Source of the DNA: Rhizomys pruinosus
Lineage: Eukaryota > Chordata > Mammalia > Rodentia > Spalacidae
DNA length: 64,000 bases
Direction of reading: 5' to 3'
Assembly: GCA_009823505.1 (NCBI GenBank)
Contig: VZQC01013703.1
Coordinates: 268,646-332,645, forward strand
In this document: in pieces, positions 1-12,849 of the stretch
Position numbering within the stretch: position 1 is the stretch's first letter
How the letters are laid out: each line of letters opens with the position of its first letter
The notes under the pieces: generated by a model
The model's database searches: none
Told to the model about the DNA's origin: nothing
Seen by the model: the letters and a program-made list of their open reading frames with translations, nothing else
Position numbers and translations under genes: made by a program

Positions 1-107
1 GCCTCAGAGTAAGCGGTGGTTCCACTGGAGGAAAGCACACCCAGTCTCACATTAAAGAAGCCAAACTGTCTGCTTCAAAGAGAAAAGGCAACATCCTGTC
101 ACAGGCC
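1..107 (+). other. POU2AF1: POU2AF1 5' leader, open in frame with the ATG
   Basis: This is the sequence directly before the start codon; it is cut by the window edge, so the transcription start and promoter are not visible. No stop codon occurs in the ATG frame from position 3 to 107. The frame contains Gly-Gly-Lys-His-Thr at 27-41, which fits the N-myristoylation pattern G-x-x-x-[ST]. The codon before it is ACT (24-26), not a usual near-cognate start; an in-frame CTG lies at 66-68 and another at 96-98. The family is known to make a longer, myristoylated p35 isoform from a non-AUG start. Confidence 0.7.
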
Positions 108-123
108 ATGCTCTGGCAAAAAT
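108..123 (+). CDS. POU2AF1: POU2AF1 coding exon 1
   Basis: ATG at 108 gives MLWQK plus one base, then a strong donor GTAAGT at 124. The MLWQK start matches the conserved N-terminus of the family. The context before the ATG (CAGGCC) is only moderate for initiation. Confidence 0.95.
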
Positions 124-3100
124 GTAAGTGGTTTGGCTGTGGCTGTCAGAACCGAGTAAGCAGAAGCAGGGCTGGGAATGGGGCTCTGGAGGGGACACCG
201 GGTCTGGGCTGAGAGCCTAAGGAACACTGAGCGCTGAGGTGGGTGAAATGGAGCCTGATGGAGAAACCAGCCTGTCAGGGGTGATGCCGATTTTCCAAGG
301 CGGAGGGGAACGAGCTAGTGTCCCAAGGTGGGGACAGCTCATTGCATCTCCACTTGTGTGCATGAATCACTGTGGTGAAGAAAGGGCAATTTATGATTCA
401 TAAGACAGAAGCCACATGTGATATGGGGTGGGGGCAGTTCTTCACACCAGGGCCTTTATGTTTATAGGCACCTGCTCTTCAGCTTGTTGTTTAGTTCTGT
501 GGGCCCATTTCTAGCTGAGTTACTTAGCTTCCTGCTTAAGGTGGTTTGTTCCTGTGGGTCTTGGGAGAGGGTGGATTCCCAGTTGTGTGAAGTATGTCTT
601 CATTGCTTCTCACTTGCCTCTTGTCTTTCTTTTTCCTGTTCTGTGGCAAATCTGTGTGTCCACTGCAAAGGGGTCAGCAAGTTTATCTTTGACTTTGATT
701 ATTTTTATCCCTGGAGTTGAATGGAACAACTGTGAACTGTATTTTACATTCTGTGGATTGAAAGGAGACTTGTGTTATTAATAATGGAAGCCATACAGAA
801 GTTATCTACAATATTCCTTTCATGAGGTAAACAAAGTCAACACAATGGTTTCACAAAAGTTGAACCTTATTAAGGGTCAGTTCTGTACTCAAGCAAGAAG
901 CATTATCAAAAAATTTCCCTATCTTTCTTGTGAGGTGATTAATTCTTTAGAATGCCTTTAAATAGGTGTAGGTATGCCTTACTTTAAGCAAACTTAATAT
1001 ACAGAATCTAGCTGAACAGGAAAAGAAATTAATGGAGGAGGTTATTTTATATAAAATTATCTGAAAATATCACTTCGTTGATTAAAATGTGACATAATAA
1101 CATTATCACCAATTCATTGTTTTCTTTATTTCTTATGTAAGGTCTCTGGAATTGAACTTGTTAACCTGTGGTTCAGATGCATAATTGAAATGTTTTTCTC
1201 AGGTTATAAGTCCCATCCTTGATATCAGTATACATTTTTAAATAAAAAGAAATATCCTTGGGACTAGAGAGATGGCTCAGTGGTTAAGAGTGCTGGCTGT
1301 TCTTGCAGAGGAACCAGGTTTGATTCCCAGTACCCACAGGTAGATAACAACCATCTGTAACTCCAGTTCCAGGGGAATCTGACACCCTCTTCTGAACTTG
1401 GGCATTACACAACACAGGTACACTTACATATATGTAGGCAATACACTCATACACCTAAAAAAATAAACAAAATATTAAAAAAGAAAAAAATGTCCTATAA
1501 TTTATATTTGAGAGTTATAATTACCTTTTAAGGTAATTAGGAATATTCAGGCTGGAGAGATGGCCTAGCGGTTAAGAGCGCCGACTGCTCTTGCAGAGGA
1601 CCTGAGTTCGATCCCCAGCACCCACATGGAGGCTGAGAACCGTCTTTAACTCCAGTTCCAGGGGAATCCGAAACCCTCTTCCGACCTCTGCGGCATTGCA
1701 TGACACGGGTGCACAGACCTACATGCAGACAGTACATACATACACATAAAAAAATAAAAATTAAAAAAAGGAATATTCTAGTCTGGATAGTATGCAGCTC
1801 TTACCAGAGGGTGACGAGAACAATACCTCATCTTTCTGGAAGCAGTGTGGTAGCCAAACCTTTGGAAATGCTGCCTGAGTGTAGGCAGGTTGTTCTTAAC
1901 ACCTTTGGGGGTCTTCTAAGTGCCCATATGCCTTCTTGGTTTGAGTAAAATTATCTTTTGGGTTTTGTGTGAGCCTTTTTTTTTCAACACTTAGGGTTTG
2001 CATATTTTAAATGGGGGTAAAAATAATTCCACTCCATAGAGCTGCCTGTGGTAAGCTATGGAGACATCAAAATTATGCTAGTTGCTTTGACCGGCTCAGC
2101 CCCTGAGGTCTGGGCTGCTTCTCATGCGTGAGCTGCCACTTTCCTTCTGTTATACACACATTTTCTTCTCTAATGTTTCTGAAGAGATGAACATGTGTTT
2201 TTTTTTAAAGAGTTGTTGGAGAGCTTGCTTTCTACTCATACCCAATGGCCCATGCAGGTACAGGAGAACTCCACTAGAAAAGTAACATAACTGAATGTGC
2301 CCAGGTATTCAAATGAGCACAAGCTAAAATTTTCTTAGATTGTCCTTTGGAGCCTTGAAATAAATGAGGAAAGGCCCCATGTACCAGATTTATCCTTTTA
2401 CCTGGAACCCAAGTATGTGGTACTTGGGTCACTAGAGTGACTAAGCCCTGTGGGAAAACCAGTAAAAACAAGGCAGTACTGTCAGCCCACTTAGAATCGC
2501 AGGCTGGAAGGCAGGGCTTGAAATCAGACACCAAGAGTGCTGAAAAGGCACTTTCTTTTTTCAGAAAACACCCTCCAGGCATGAGCTAAAATGACTGTAC
2601 CCAAAGTGCTGGAAAGGGTTAAGAAAACAATCAGGTCGTAAATGTCTCCTCCCTGCCTGGCCTATGTATGACTGCTGTTAAGTGGACTAATGGGGAAGCT
2701 AGCTTTGATTAAGGTCCCAAAATAGCACTTCTTGGAACTGGTGGCACCGAGAAGTGGAAGTTTTCAGGTACCCATCATGGACGTGAGGCTGCTTGATTGG
2801 TGGGCCGGATAGAGAAGTTCCTTCCCTTGCAGATCTATCCTCTCCTTCAATTCCTTGTCTCATCTAACTAGGGACCAACACCCACCTAACTAGGACAGTG
2901 AGGTGGAAACATCTCGAAGGCCTAATGAGACAGGGCTGGCTTTGCAGCTGGCTCATCTGACCTCCTCTGCCTCTTACAGTGGGGATTCCAGTGCCCACCT
3001 TACATGGTCTTTGGGAAAACTAAGTGAAGAATGTAACTGCTCTTGGGCAATAGTCTCTGTACATATTATGGACAACAGACTGAATTTTATGTTAACATTT

Positions 3101-4645
3101 GTTTGGTTATAGTGTATAGTATTTTTTTGCAAGCAGTTTCCATAAAGTTTGATCTTCCTCTGCTAGATGAAAAATAATTTGGGTTAGCATACAAAGTAAT
3201 GGGTTTTATCACAGGTCTTCACACATATGTGTCATTGTACTTTGTTCTCTGCTTCCCTCCCACACCGCCCTCCTCTGCTAAACTGATGTTGATCCAATCC
3301 TTACAATGAATGCTGTTAAAAATTTAAGATAGCAAGGCCAGCCTGGTCTACATGGCCAGTTCCAGGCCAGTTGGAGCTACAGAGATCTTGTCTCAAAAAG
3401 ACTGAAAATATAAATAAAAATTAAACAATAAAAATTTAAGATAGAAGAAATTAGAGAAAGTATTCTATTACAAAATGTAATCATTGCTTCCCCTCAGAGG
3501 CTTGGAAAAAATGTAATCATTGCATTTCACATGAGTTAACATGTCAGTTATCTACCAACTTCTAAAAACATAACTTGTTTAATAAAGTGAAAAAATTTGA
3601 CTAAATGGTACAAAATCACATGGTGCAATATGGCATGTACAGGTTTGTTTTATAGAGGTTGAATTCAGCAAGGTACTAACTTGCTTAATGTGAATCACTA
3701 ACTTCTAAAACAGCAATTTGATTAGCATGTTTTCAAATGGAATTGATACATATTATAACACTTGTGTGAAAAATATTTTTTTCCAGTTCAAGATCATTTT
3801 TTGTATGTGTGTTTGAGACAGGGTCTCCCTGTAGCCCCAGCTGGCCTGGAACTTGCTCTGTAGACCAGGCTGGCCTTGAACTCACAGAGATCCGCCTGCC
3901 TCTGCTTCCCAAGTGCTGGGATTAAAGGCATGCACCACCATACCTGGCTTCAAGGTCATCTTTTAAACTTCTTGTTAAAGTTTCAAGAATCTGAAGATTA
4001 TCTTACCTAGGTATAAATTTTTATTGAAAGGTCACATAGGAAAAAAAAAGCAGAGAATGTAGGTAAAATGAAATTCAAGTCTCTGATAAGCATTAACATG
4101 GTCAGTTAATGTCTTCCTTCCTGTAAGTGCCCTATACATCCACCTGCCTCATCAGGCTATGCCTAGTGCCTTCTGTACATCCTTTCTACACTTTAAAGTG
4201 TTCCAGTCCAAATATTCTTCAGTGATAGGAACTGGCAGTGTTTTCTAAGGGACTACCAACTCAGGCCTGGAACTAAGGCCTGTTGCTTGTTTCTGTAAAT
4301 ACAGTTTTATTGGAACACAGCTATTTTAGTCATTTGCATATTGTATAGGGCTGCTGTATGCTGCAACAGCAGAGCTGAGTAGCTCTGACTGAGACTGTAT
4401 GGCACTTGAAACTTGGAATAATCACTCTGCGGCTCTTCATTGAAGAAGTATGCTCACTGCTTGACTTACATGCCTTGAGACCTTCATTTCCCCAGGTAAA
4501 TCAGTAACTTGGACTTGCATAGTTTCAGCATCAATGGTAGATAAAGTTTTCGGCCAATTCATTCAATGTCAAAATTTATTTGATTAAAAAATTTCCTTAG
4601 AAGTGATGAAGGAACAGTGTGTAATAAACTCAATACTGAGAGAGA

Positions 4646-4702
<57 letters not shown>

Positions 4703-7700
4703 AATTAGAAGGTTGAGTTCTATCCTTGCTCCTGTATTAGGGGCAGTTCTACATGACAGTGAAAAGCAGGCTTATCTTATCTTCTTTGAATTGGCTGGTG
4801 GCTTTCTGGCTGTGGACTTGGCCATGCTATGTCTTTACTATAGTACCCAAGGACGCACTTCAGGAGCAGAAGCTAATTATTTCCATATTACTATGACACC
4901 TAATAATTACTTCATTACTTTGTCAGACAACTTGAATGCAACAGAGAGCTTTAACAAACAGATAAATTAGGGACTTGAAATGATTGTTAATATACCGTTT
5001 TTCTTTATGGCATATTTAGTAGCACTTGAGTTTTCCCAATGCTTAGGAACAACTTTGGTAAGAGTGGGCATATGTCAGTGGCAGGATCTTCTCCAAAGCC
5101 CTCTTGCCTTGGCAGTGTGTGCTGTGGACAGGGGCATTAATCTTGGATTTGGGAGGCATGGATTATACTTCCTAACTGGTGTGTCAGTCAGCTACCTAAC
5201 TATTGCAGAACTAGTCTTTTCCTAGTTAATGTCAAGGAGACTAAGCTATGGCTCTAATTGCTGCATTTTCCTATGCCCTTACAAAAATTAAACTATGTTC
5301 TTATATCTTTTTAGTACAGTCCTTTTCAACCCTGGCTGCATATTGGGATGCTATGGGAAGGTTTAATGACTATTGGTACCTGGGTCCCAACCAGTGGCTT
5401 GTGGTTAAGTTGCCCCAAGGATTGTTTTTTTTTGTTTTCCAAATGCTTTCCTGGGTGATTCTAACCTTCCAGTTGAGAACTGCTCCTAGAGCTTGAAATC
5501 AATGGCTTCTAATATCCATTTGATCTTTGTATGAGCAGAAAATGCTTAATACTCCTAATAACGTTAACTGGCAGCTATCGAGTGTTGGGCACTTATCTGG
5601 TGCCACACAATGTACCGAGTGTTGTGTTGGATCAGTTTGAGTTACATTTGGTTGTTAGTATAGAGACATTACATGATTAGGATTTAAATAAATAAATCTC
5701 TGGGATGTAGTCTTTAGCATATAAACCAAGTTCATAGTAGACTGTCCAGGACTCTATGGGGTCTTTACAGTGCCAGCCATATCCCAGGCTCCTTCTCCCT
5801 TTCTAGACTAGTTCACAGTTGTCACTATAACTTGAGCCACCACATCTATGATCGTCATCAAATCTTGAAAGAAAAAGATAAGGGGAAAGTAAAAAAAAAA
5901 TAAAATTGGCCCTTCCTCTAATACACAATATCTCCTGACATCGCACAGCTAATCCCATCTACAAGGGAGAACAGCATTAATTGTTTAGATGGGCATACTG
6001 CTCACCCCAATAATGGAAGGGTTGTTGAAAAGGGAGGTCAAGCAAGTATTGGGTGTGACAACTGCTTGTTTCCGCCACACTTTGTATTATTATTTCACTT
6101 AATCCTCACACAAATGCCATGATATGGGTTCTCTTGTAAGGTCTTTTAAATCAATGAGGAAACTGAAGCTTCCCCAGCACCCACATGGCGGCTGAGAACC
6201 TTCTTCAATTCCAATTCCAGGGGAATCTGACACCCTCTTCTGACCTCCGCAGCATTGCATGACACAGGTGCACAAACCTACATGCAGACAGTGCATTCAT
6301 AGACATACAAAAATTAAAATAAAAATTTTTAAATATTTTTTAAAAAGATCAGATTAATAATTCACTTCTGAGATAAATATCATCCAAAGCAGATCCCAAA
6401 TATTGACTTGCTAAGTCATCCTCCTCCTGCCAAGGAGCTGTGCTCCCTCCTGGAGCTTAGGAGATACTCTTGGTAGAAAGACCAGGCCTCTCATGTCAGC
6501 TAAAGGCCAACATTGAAACACCAGTCCACAGATGGCTGTTCAGACTTCAGAATTCATCTGTGACGCATTTAACTTAAGTCTCATCTTACTGGTGGAAGGA
6601 AACAAGATCTTTGCTTGCTGTTGTACCTCCTCCGCTCACCTGTTACAGACACCTTGACTACAGTAGAAGAATCAAAGAAGGACCTAGGGCCTGTACCAAA
6701 TAACCCAGTCCATCTGTTTGCCAGGCAGTCCTAGTGATTAGCACTGTGTGGCAGCTTGTGCTGGGAGCTAAGACTTCTGCACCTTTGGTGTTTCCTTCCT
6801 TCTAAACTTTCTAGACTTTGGAAGAATCAGGCTCTTCTTTCTCTGCTCTCTCTGTCTCTCTGTCTCTCTCTCTGTCTCTCTGTCTTTCTCTCTCTCTCTG
6901 TATGCGTGTATAAGCAATATGTGAACAGAAAGCTATAATGAGTAGGGTTTTATTTGGAGTTAGAGAGATTTCTGCTTTTTGTTTGCTTTTAGTAATTTAA
7001 AGATCTTCTGGGTCAAGCAGATCTGAGTTCAAGTCATAGCTTCATGCCTTACTGGTTGTGATGCTAGTAAATCTCTTCTGTTTCAATAGCCAGCTCTTTG
7101 TGCATACACCAAGGATATGGTTCTTCTTTCAAAGGTTGTTGCAATACTTGACAGTAAATAAACACCTGGTAAATAGCTGTTACTATTATTAGTTTCTTAT
7201 TCTCTCTTACTCCATCTCGAGGACAAAGGTTATAGGGGCTAATTATAGATTAAAATTTTCTTGGGCTGTAATTTTCGTGAAGTGGCAGGGCTACATTTTC
7301 ATGGTCTTCTAATTCATCATAGAGCCTGGGACCTGGGCTAATGTGAATTGTTAAGAGGATGGAGTTGAGATGAACTTGGCCATGTCGTCCCTATCACTTT
7401 CATCAGGATGGATGACAGTGAAGCTTGTATTGACTGGAAAGCTTGAGGTTTTTTTTTTTGTCTTTTTGAGACAGGGTCTCCCTGGAGCCTCAGGCTGTCC
7501 TGGAACTCACTCTGTAGACCAGGCTGTCCTTGAACTCACAGAGATCCGCCTGTCTCTGCCTCCCGAGTGCTAGGATTAAAGGCGTGCACCACCACGCCCG
7601 GCTGAGGTTTTTTTTTTTTTTTTAATTCACAAGTTTGGACCTAGGTGTTTATAAACTAGTGGTAAGGAGAATGGCTCTTGAAATATGCAAGAAATAGCAC

Positions 7701-10700
7701 TAATGATACCGAAAACTGAAACAACAAATGTTTTTTTTTTTCTTTTTCTGAGTAACGGTTTCATTAGTGCTACTTTCTGGGAAAAGTTGGCAGCCAAAGA
7801 ATTATAACCCAGAATACTTCTCAGACCAGATGTTGGTACCCAAAAAGATTCATCCACACTTCAGAAAAGCTCAATTACTTTTTAATCTATTAAAAAGGAA
7901 CCAAAGTTTAACTGTAAAAGATGTCAATAAAGACAGCTAAAAATCTTTCCAGACTGAGAAACTTTGAGGAGATAGAAAAGAAAGGAGAGAGGCAAAAGAG
8001 GTGAAAATGGGGGGAAGCTTTAATATTAGATGACAAGCTATGGGGACTCAGGAGAGGGAACTCAACCATCTTTCCACTATTCTATTCATGTACTCCTGTA
8101 TGCATTCAATAAAGTAATAGAAATTCTAGAGAAATTAAGCAATGCAATAAATTATCTCCAGCAATGGGGAAGATAGAACCATGGAAGAGGCAGATGAATC
8201 ATTGTCATAATTCTCTTTATTACAAACAAATGTACTATAAGATCCAACATAAAAGACAAAACGAAGTCGTTCTGAAGGGGATATTCCTTGGATTGCTGTG
8301 TTCCCTGCTTCCTTCTCTCTGTAGGCTCCTGCTGACACCATAACCATGTCCTAGGGCTCTTCAGGTCACTGTTGACCATGCACCTTGGCCAGTCCTTCAT
8401 TCCTTTCTTTGCTTGAGAGCCCAAGAATGCTGATAGTCATGGGTTCTTGAGTGAGTCACTGTAAAGGATGCTACATTGGTCTTTATAAAGCTTTGTAGCT
8501 GTGAAGGTCATGTTTTCAGTCTTTGTGGGTTTCTTGTGAATAAGGAAATTGACGAATTCCTAAAAAATTAATCTAGTGACATATTTCTCAGACTTGATAG
8601 TCTAATAACCACTTACTTCTCCAGTCTCCCTGGAGGGGACTTACCTCCCATATCACGAGGGCCACTGGTTAGTAAACCCGAGAATTGCCGCCAAAGTTCA
8701 TCTTGACTGGAAGTAATGTTCCCTTCGTGAAGCAGTTAAGGGGGCTGCTTTCTCATGTGGACTGGCCCCTAGGCCACCCAATAGCACTGGAGCTTGGACA
8801 GCTGAATCTGACCCTTAAACACACACAGCTCCTGCTGCATCTAAAGAATCCTTCCTACAGAAAGTAGTCCTTCTCAGCATCTCAGGAAAGGCTTAATTCT
8901 TTTGTAAGACTCTCTTTAGTCATGAAAATCTGAAACTAGACATTGCTTAAATCAGAACCAACAAGGAGATATCTCCCTGCTGCTTCAAATTGCCTAACCA
9001 CAGATTTTCCTGTCCTATATCTAATAGAATTGACAATTCTAGACTGGGCCTTTATTCATTAAGGAAGGATGGATTCCTGTCTTCTGCTCCATCCCTCCAC
9101 ACAGAGATACCTTCCTGTAGAATTTAGACTGGAAGGGGCTGGAGAGATGGCCTAGCGGTTAAGAGCGCTCACCACTCTTGCAGAGGACCTGGGTTCGATC
9201 CCCAGCACCCACATGGCGGCTGAGAACCGTCTGAAACTCCAATTCCAGGAGAACTCCAGTTCCAGGGGAATCCGACGCCCTCTTCTGACCTCCGCAGCAT
9301 TGCACGACACGGGTGCACAGACTTGCATGCAGACAGTACATTCATACACATATGTAAATAAATAAAATTAATAAAAAAAATTAAAAAAAAAAGAATTTAG
9401 ACTGGAAATGGGCTCCTTCGCCTAATGTGAAACTGATGGTTCTAAGTTCTCAGGTCAGGCCATTTCTCTCCCCTTTTTAGCCTGCTCTTAATTGCTAGCA
9501 CTCAAAAATATTCAAAGTGGCCAGGCCTTTAATCCTAGCACTCAGGAGACAAAGGCAGGTGGATCTCTGTGAGCTCGAGGTCAGCCTGGTCTATGCAGCA
9601 AGTTCCAGGCCAGCTGGGGTTATAGGAAGAGCCTGTATCAAAAAAAGTCAAGGTACTTATTCATGGAGAAAATCTTTAAAAATCCTTAAATATGCCATGA
9701 ACCCAACTGTCTGGTAGCTTCCAAAGACAAAAGTCTGATCAGCTTGTAAAATTTCATAAAAGGCAATGCCAGGGTTTCGATGTCTTCTGTCCAGAATTGT
9801 CCTTAAGTGATGGCTTTGGTCAGTCCCTCTCCCTCCTTGGCTTTTCTGTATCCTGAATAAGGCTTTCTTTGGAAACCTCAGGCTCAAGTGCCAAAAGGTG
9901 ACTTCTAGAAGCATGAAGAAGGTAGGATGAAACATACCTAGCAGGTAGCAGAGGCATGCTGAGACGTTTGATATCAGTATACAGCAGGATGGGGCAAGTT
10001 ACAGTCACTGCTGGCTGAGACTAATAATAAAACAGCCATTACTGGGCACCTATCATACAGCAGGTATTTAACTGTGTCAGTCATACACAATCTTCATAAT
10101 TGATTTGAGGTAGGTAGTATCATTCTCATTTTACATATGAAGAAACTGAGGCATACACTTAAGTAACTTGCTTAGGGTCGCACAGGTGATAAGCAGTGTA
10201 GCAAAGTAGATCTGCCCAGTCCCAATCTGCACCAGCGTGTATCTCAGTTCAAAGGATTTTCAGATTGTATTGGATCCTTCTCCCTCTCTCAATAGGCCCA
10301 GGCCAGATGGAGGTGGGTTATGATTTCATGAAGGGTCGCAAAAAAGCCATTGCAAATTTGTATCTCAGAAAGTGACTTTTAATGGCTGGGGTCAGTAAAA
10401 TGCTTGCTGTGCTAGCAAGAGGGCCCAAGTTCAATGGTTAGAACAGGTGTGGTGGTGTGTGCTTGTAATGGTAGCACTGAGGAGACAGAAACAGGTGGAT
10501 CCCTGGTGATCCCTGGCCAGTCAGCCTAGAAGCAGTGAGTTCTAGGCCAGTAAGAGACCATACCTAAAAAACAAAACAACTAAGGTGGATGGTATATGGG
10601 AACCAGTATCTGAGGCTGGCCTCCACATACATGTATATCTGCACATGCACGAACATGAACATACATATATACATACAAGAAATAATAAAAAAGAATCTCT

Positions 10701-10767
10701 GAATCTAGCTGATTTCCATCTTAGAAAGAGTCCTTGTGACTGCTCTTCTATTTATTTATTTTTTATT

Positions 10768-10810
<43 letters not shown>

Positions 10811-12816
10811 TATGAATGTATTGTTTGCATGTAGGTTTGTGCACCCGTGTCGTGCAGTGCCTCGGAGGTCAGAAGAGGGCGTCAGATTCCCCTGGAACTG
10901 GAGTTCTCCTGGAATTGGAGTTACAGACAGTTCTCAGCCTCCATGAGGGTGCTGGGGATCAAACCCGGGTCCTCTGCAAGAGCAGTCGGCGCTCTTAACC
11001 GCTAGGCCATCTCTCCAGCCCTGTGACTGCTCTTCTAATAGGCCAATCAGCTAGGATAGTGCATAGCAGTTATTGAAACATCCTTAGGACCCACCCAGCA
11101 TCTGCCACTTAGAATGTCTTAGATGAGACTTACACTCATAGTATGGCCTGAGCTTCTGACCCTAGGCCGTTCGCCACAGTTGAGAGAGACTTGTCATGCC
11201 TCTTGCCTCTCTTCTCTTTATATAGCCTCTAGAGACAGATCCCCCAGCTTGCTGCTCATTCAAGCCTTACTAAGTCAGGTGGAGGTGGAAGCCAGAACCC
11301 TTGAGTTCTCAAGTAGATATAGCGCCATCACAGTTTGTAATTCTTCATTTGTTTGTGTAATTATTTCTTTAAAGTCTGCATACCCCATTAGAGTAGATTG
11401 CAAGTTCCCTGAGGGCAGGAACTTTGATCAGCTCAGTAAGTGCTTCCTTGATAAATGATCTTGACCCTGAACTCTTTACATGGTGTATCTGAGATGGGAA
11501 CCCTTTCTGCTCTGATGACCTTAGTTTCTGTAAAAGGCAGAAAGATGCAGCTGTTTTCTCAGGTGGACCTGTCTGCTGTCATTTCAGTAGAAAAACACCC
11601 AAAATAAAATCTTGTGGGGAATTGTTTGAGTCTCTCAGTTCTTGTCACGTCATGTGAGCAGACTGCTGGGAAGTTTCTTGTGGAGGGCTCTCAGCCGGGA
11701 AACACCATTAAGGGAGACAGGATCAGAGTGGTGCAAGCCAGGACCAACTGGAGGAAGGAGCGTGGTGGCGCACGCCTTTAATCCTAGCACTTGGGAGGCA
11801 GAGGCAGGCGGATCTTTGTGAGTCCAAGGCCAGCCTGGTCTACAGAGCAATTTCCAGGACAGCTGGGGCTCCAGGGAGATCCTGGCAAAAAAAAAAAAAA
11901 AAAAAGACTGGCCTAGGGACCTCTAGATGGCTTGATATTCAGTGCCACCCAGGGAAAATGGACCTTATAGAGACATGACAGGAGGCTGAGGGTGAGGCAA
12001 AAATGGACCGTTATTGGAATCAGAGGTCCTGAGTGTGGTTGATGACTCCATTACTGATTGGTGCAGCCCGTGGACAAGTTACTGAATATTTATAAGTATC
12101 ACTTTATCGATAAAAGAAGGGAGGGAGAGTTGAAAACCTCTCTTGTCTGTTTCAGAGGTTATAGTGAGGCCTCCCTTGAAATAATTTATATCTAAGACTC
12201 TATGAGCTACACCACATGAAAATGTAGGTGGTAATTTCAGTATCTCTGGGAGTTAAGGTTATGAGTGGTAAAACATAGACCTGTGCTGCCCATTTGTTCA
12301 GCATTAAATGGATCTACACTAAGAAGTGGTTCCGACAGCTTTCTGAATCCTGTGGCTCCACAGTAGATTTGGAGAAGTGTGGACAGGTGGTGTGGAAGGT
12401 GCAGAGGGTGTCTGAGGAGGGGAAACCTGGACAGTGGTACTTGTGGCCGGAAGGTCCAGGAACCTCCTCCACACAGAGGTCTCCTACATCATGACCTTCG
12501 GCTGGCCTAGCCTGAGGTCACAGGGTAGGATAGCCATAATTCAAGGCCTCCATGTAGGGAACACCTCAGGCAGAAGTTTGGTGAGTCTGATGGGCTATGT
12601 GGAAATGAGCTTTCTTTTTACACTTAATGTAATATGAGAGGAACAGCTGTGGGACCACCCTGGGGGTTGGCTCCAAGTCTCTACCCTTTAGACAGGAGCT
12701 ACACCCCTCTTAGATAGCTTTGATTTGACACTCTGGGGCTCTAAGTCTGCAGTGATCTCCAATGTAGTGTCTGAGCCGACCCTGGCTACTCATCACTAGG
12801 GCTGTTCTCTAGGAGC

Positions 12817-12849
<33 letters not shown>

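Noticed and set aside
9152..9351. Recurring 60-67 codon frames with MYCLHVGLCT-like starts (also near 1540, 6099, 10816, 46128, 59691, 62598)
   Set aside because: They are the antisense reading of B2 SINEs, repeated because the SINE is repeated; not genes.
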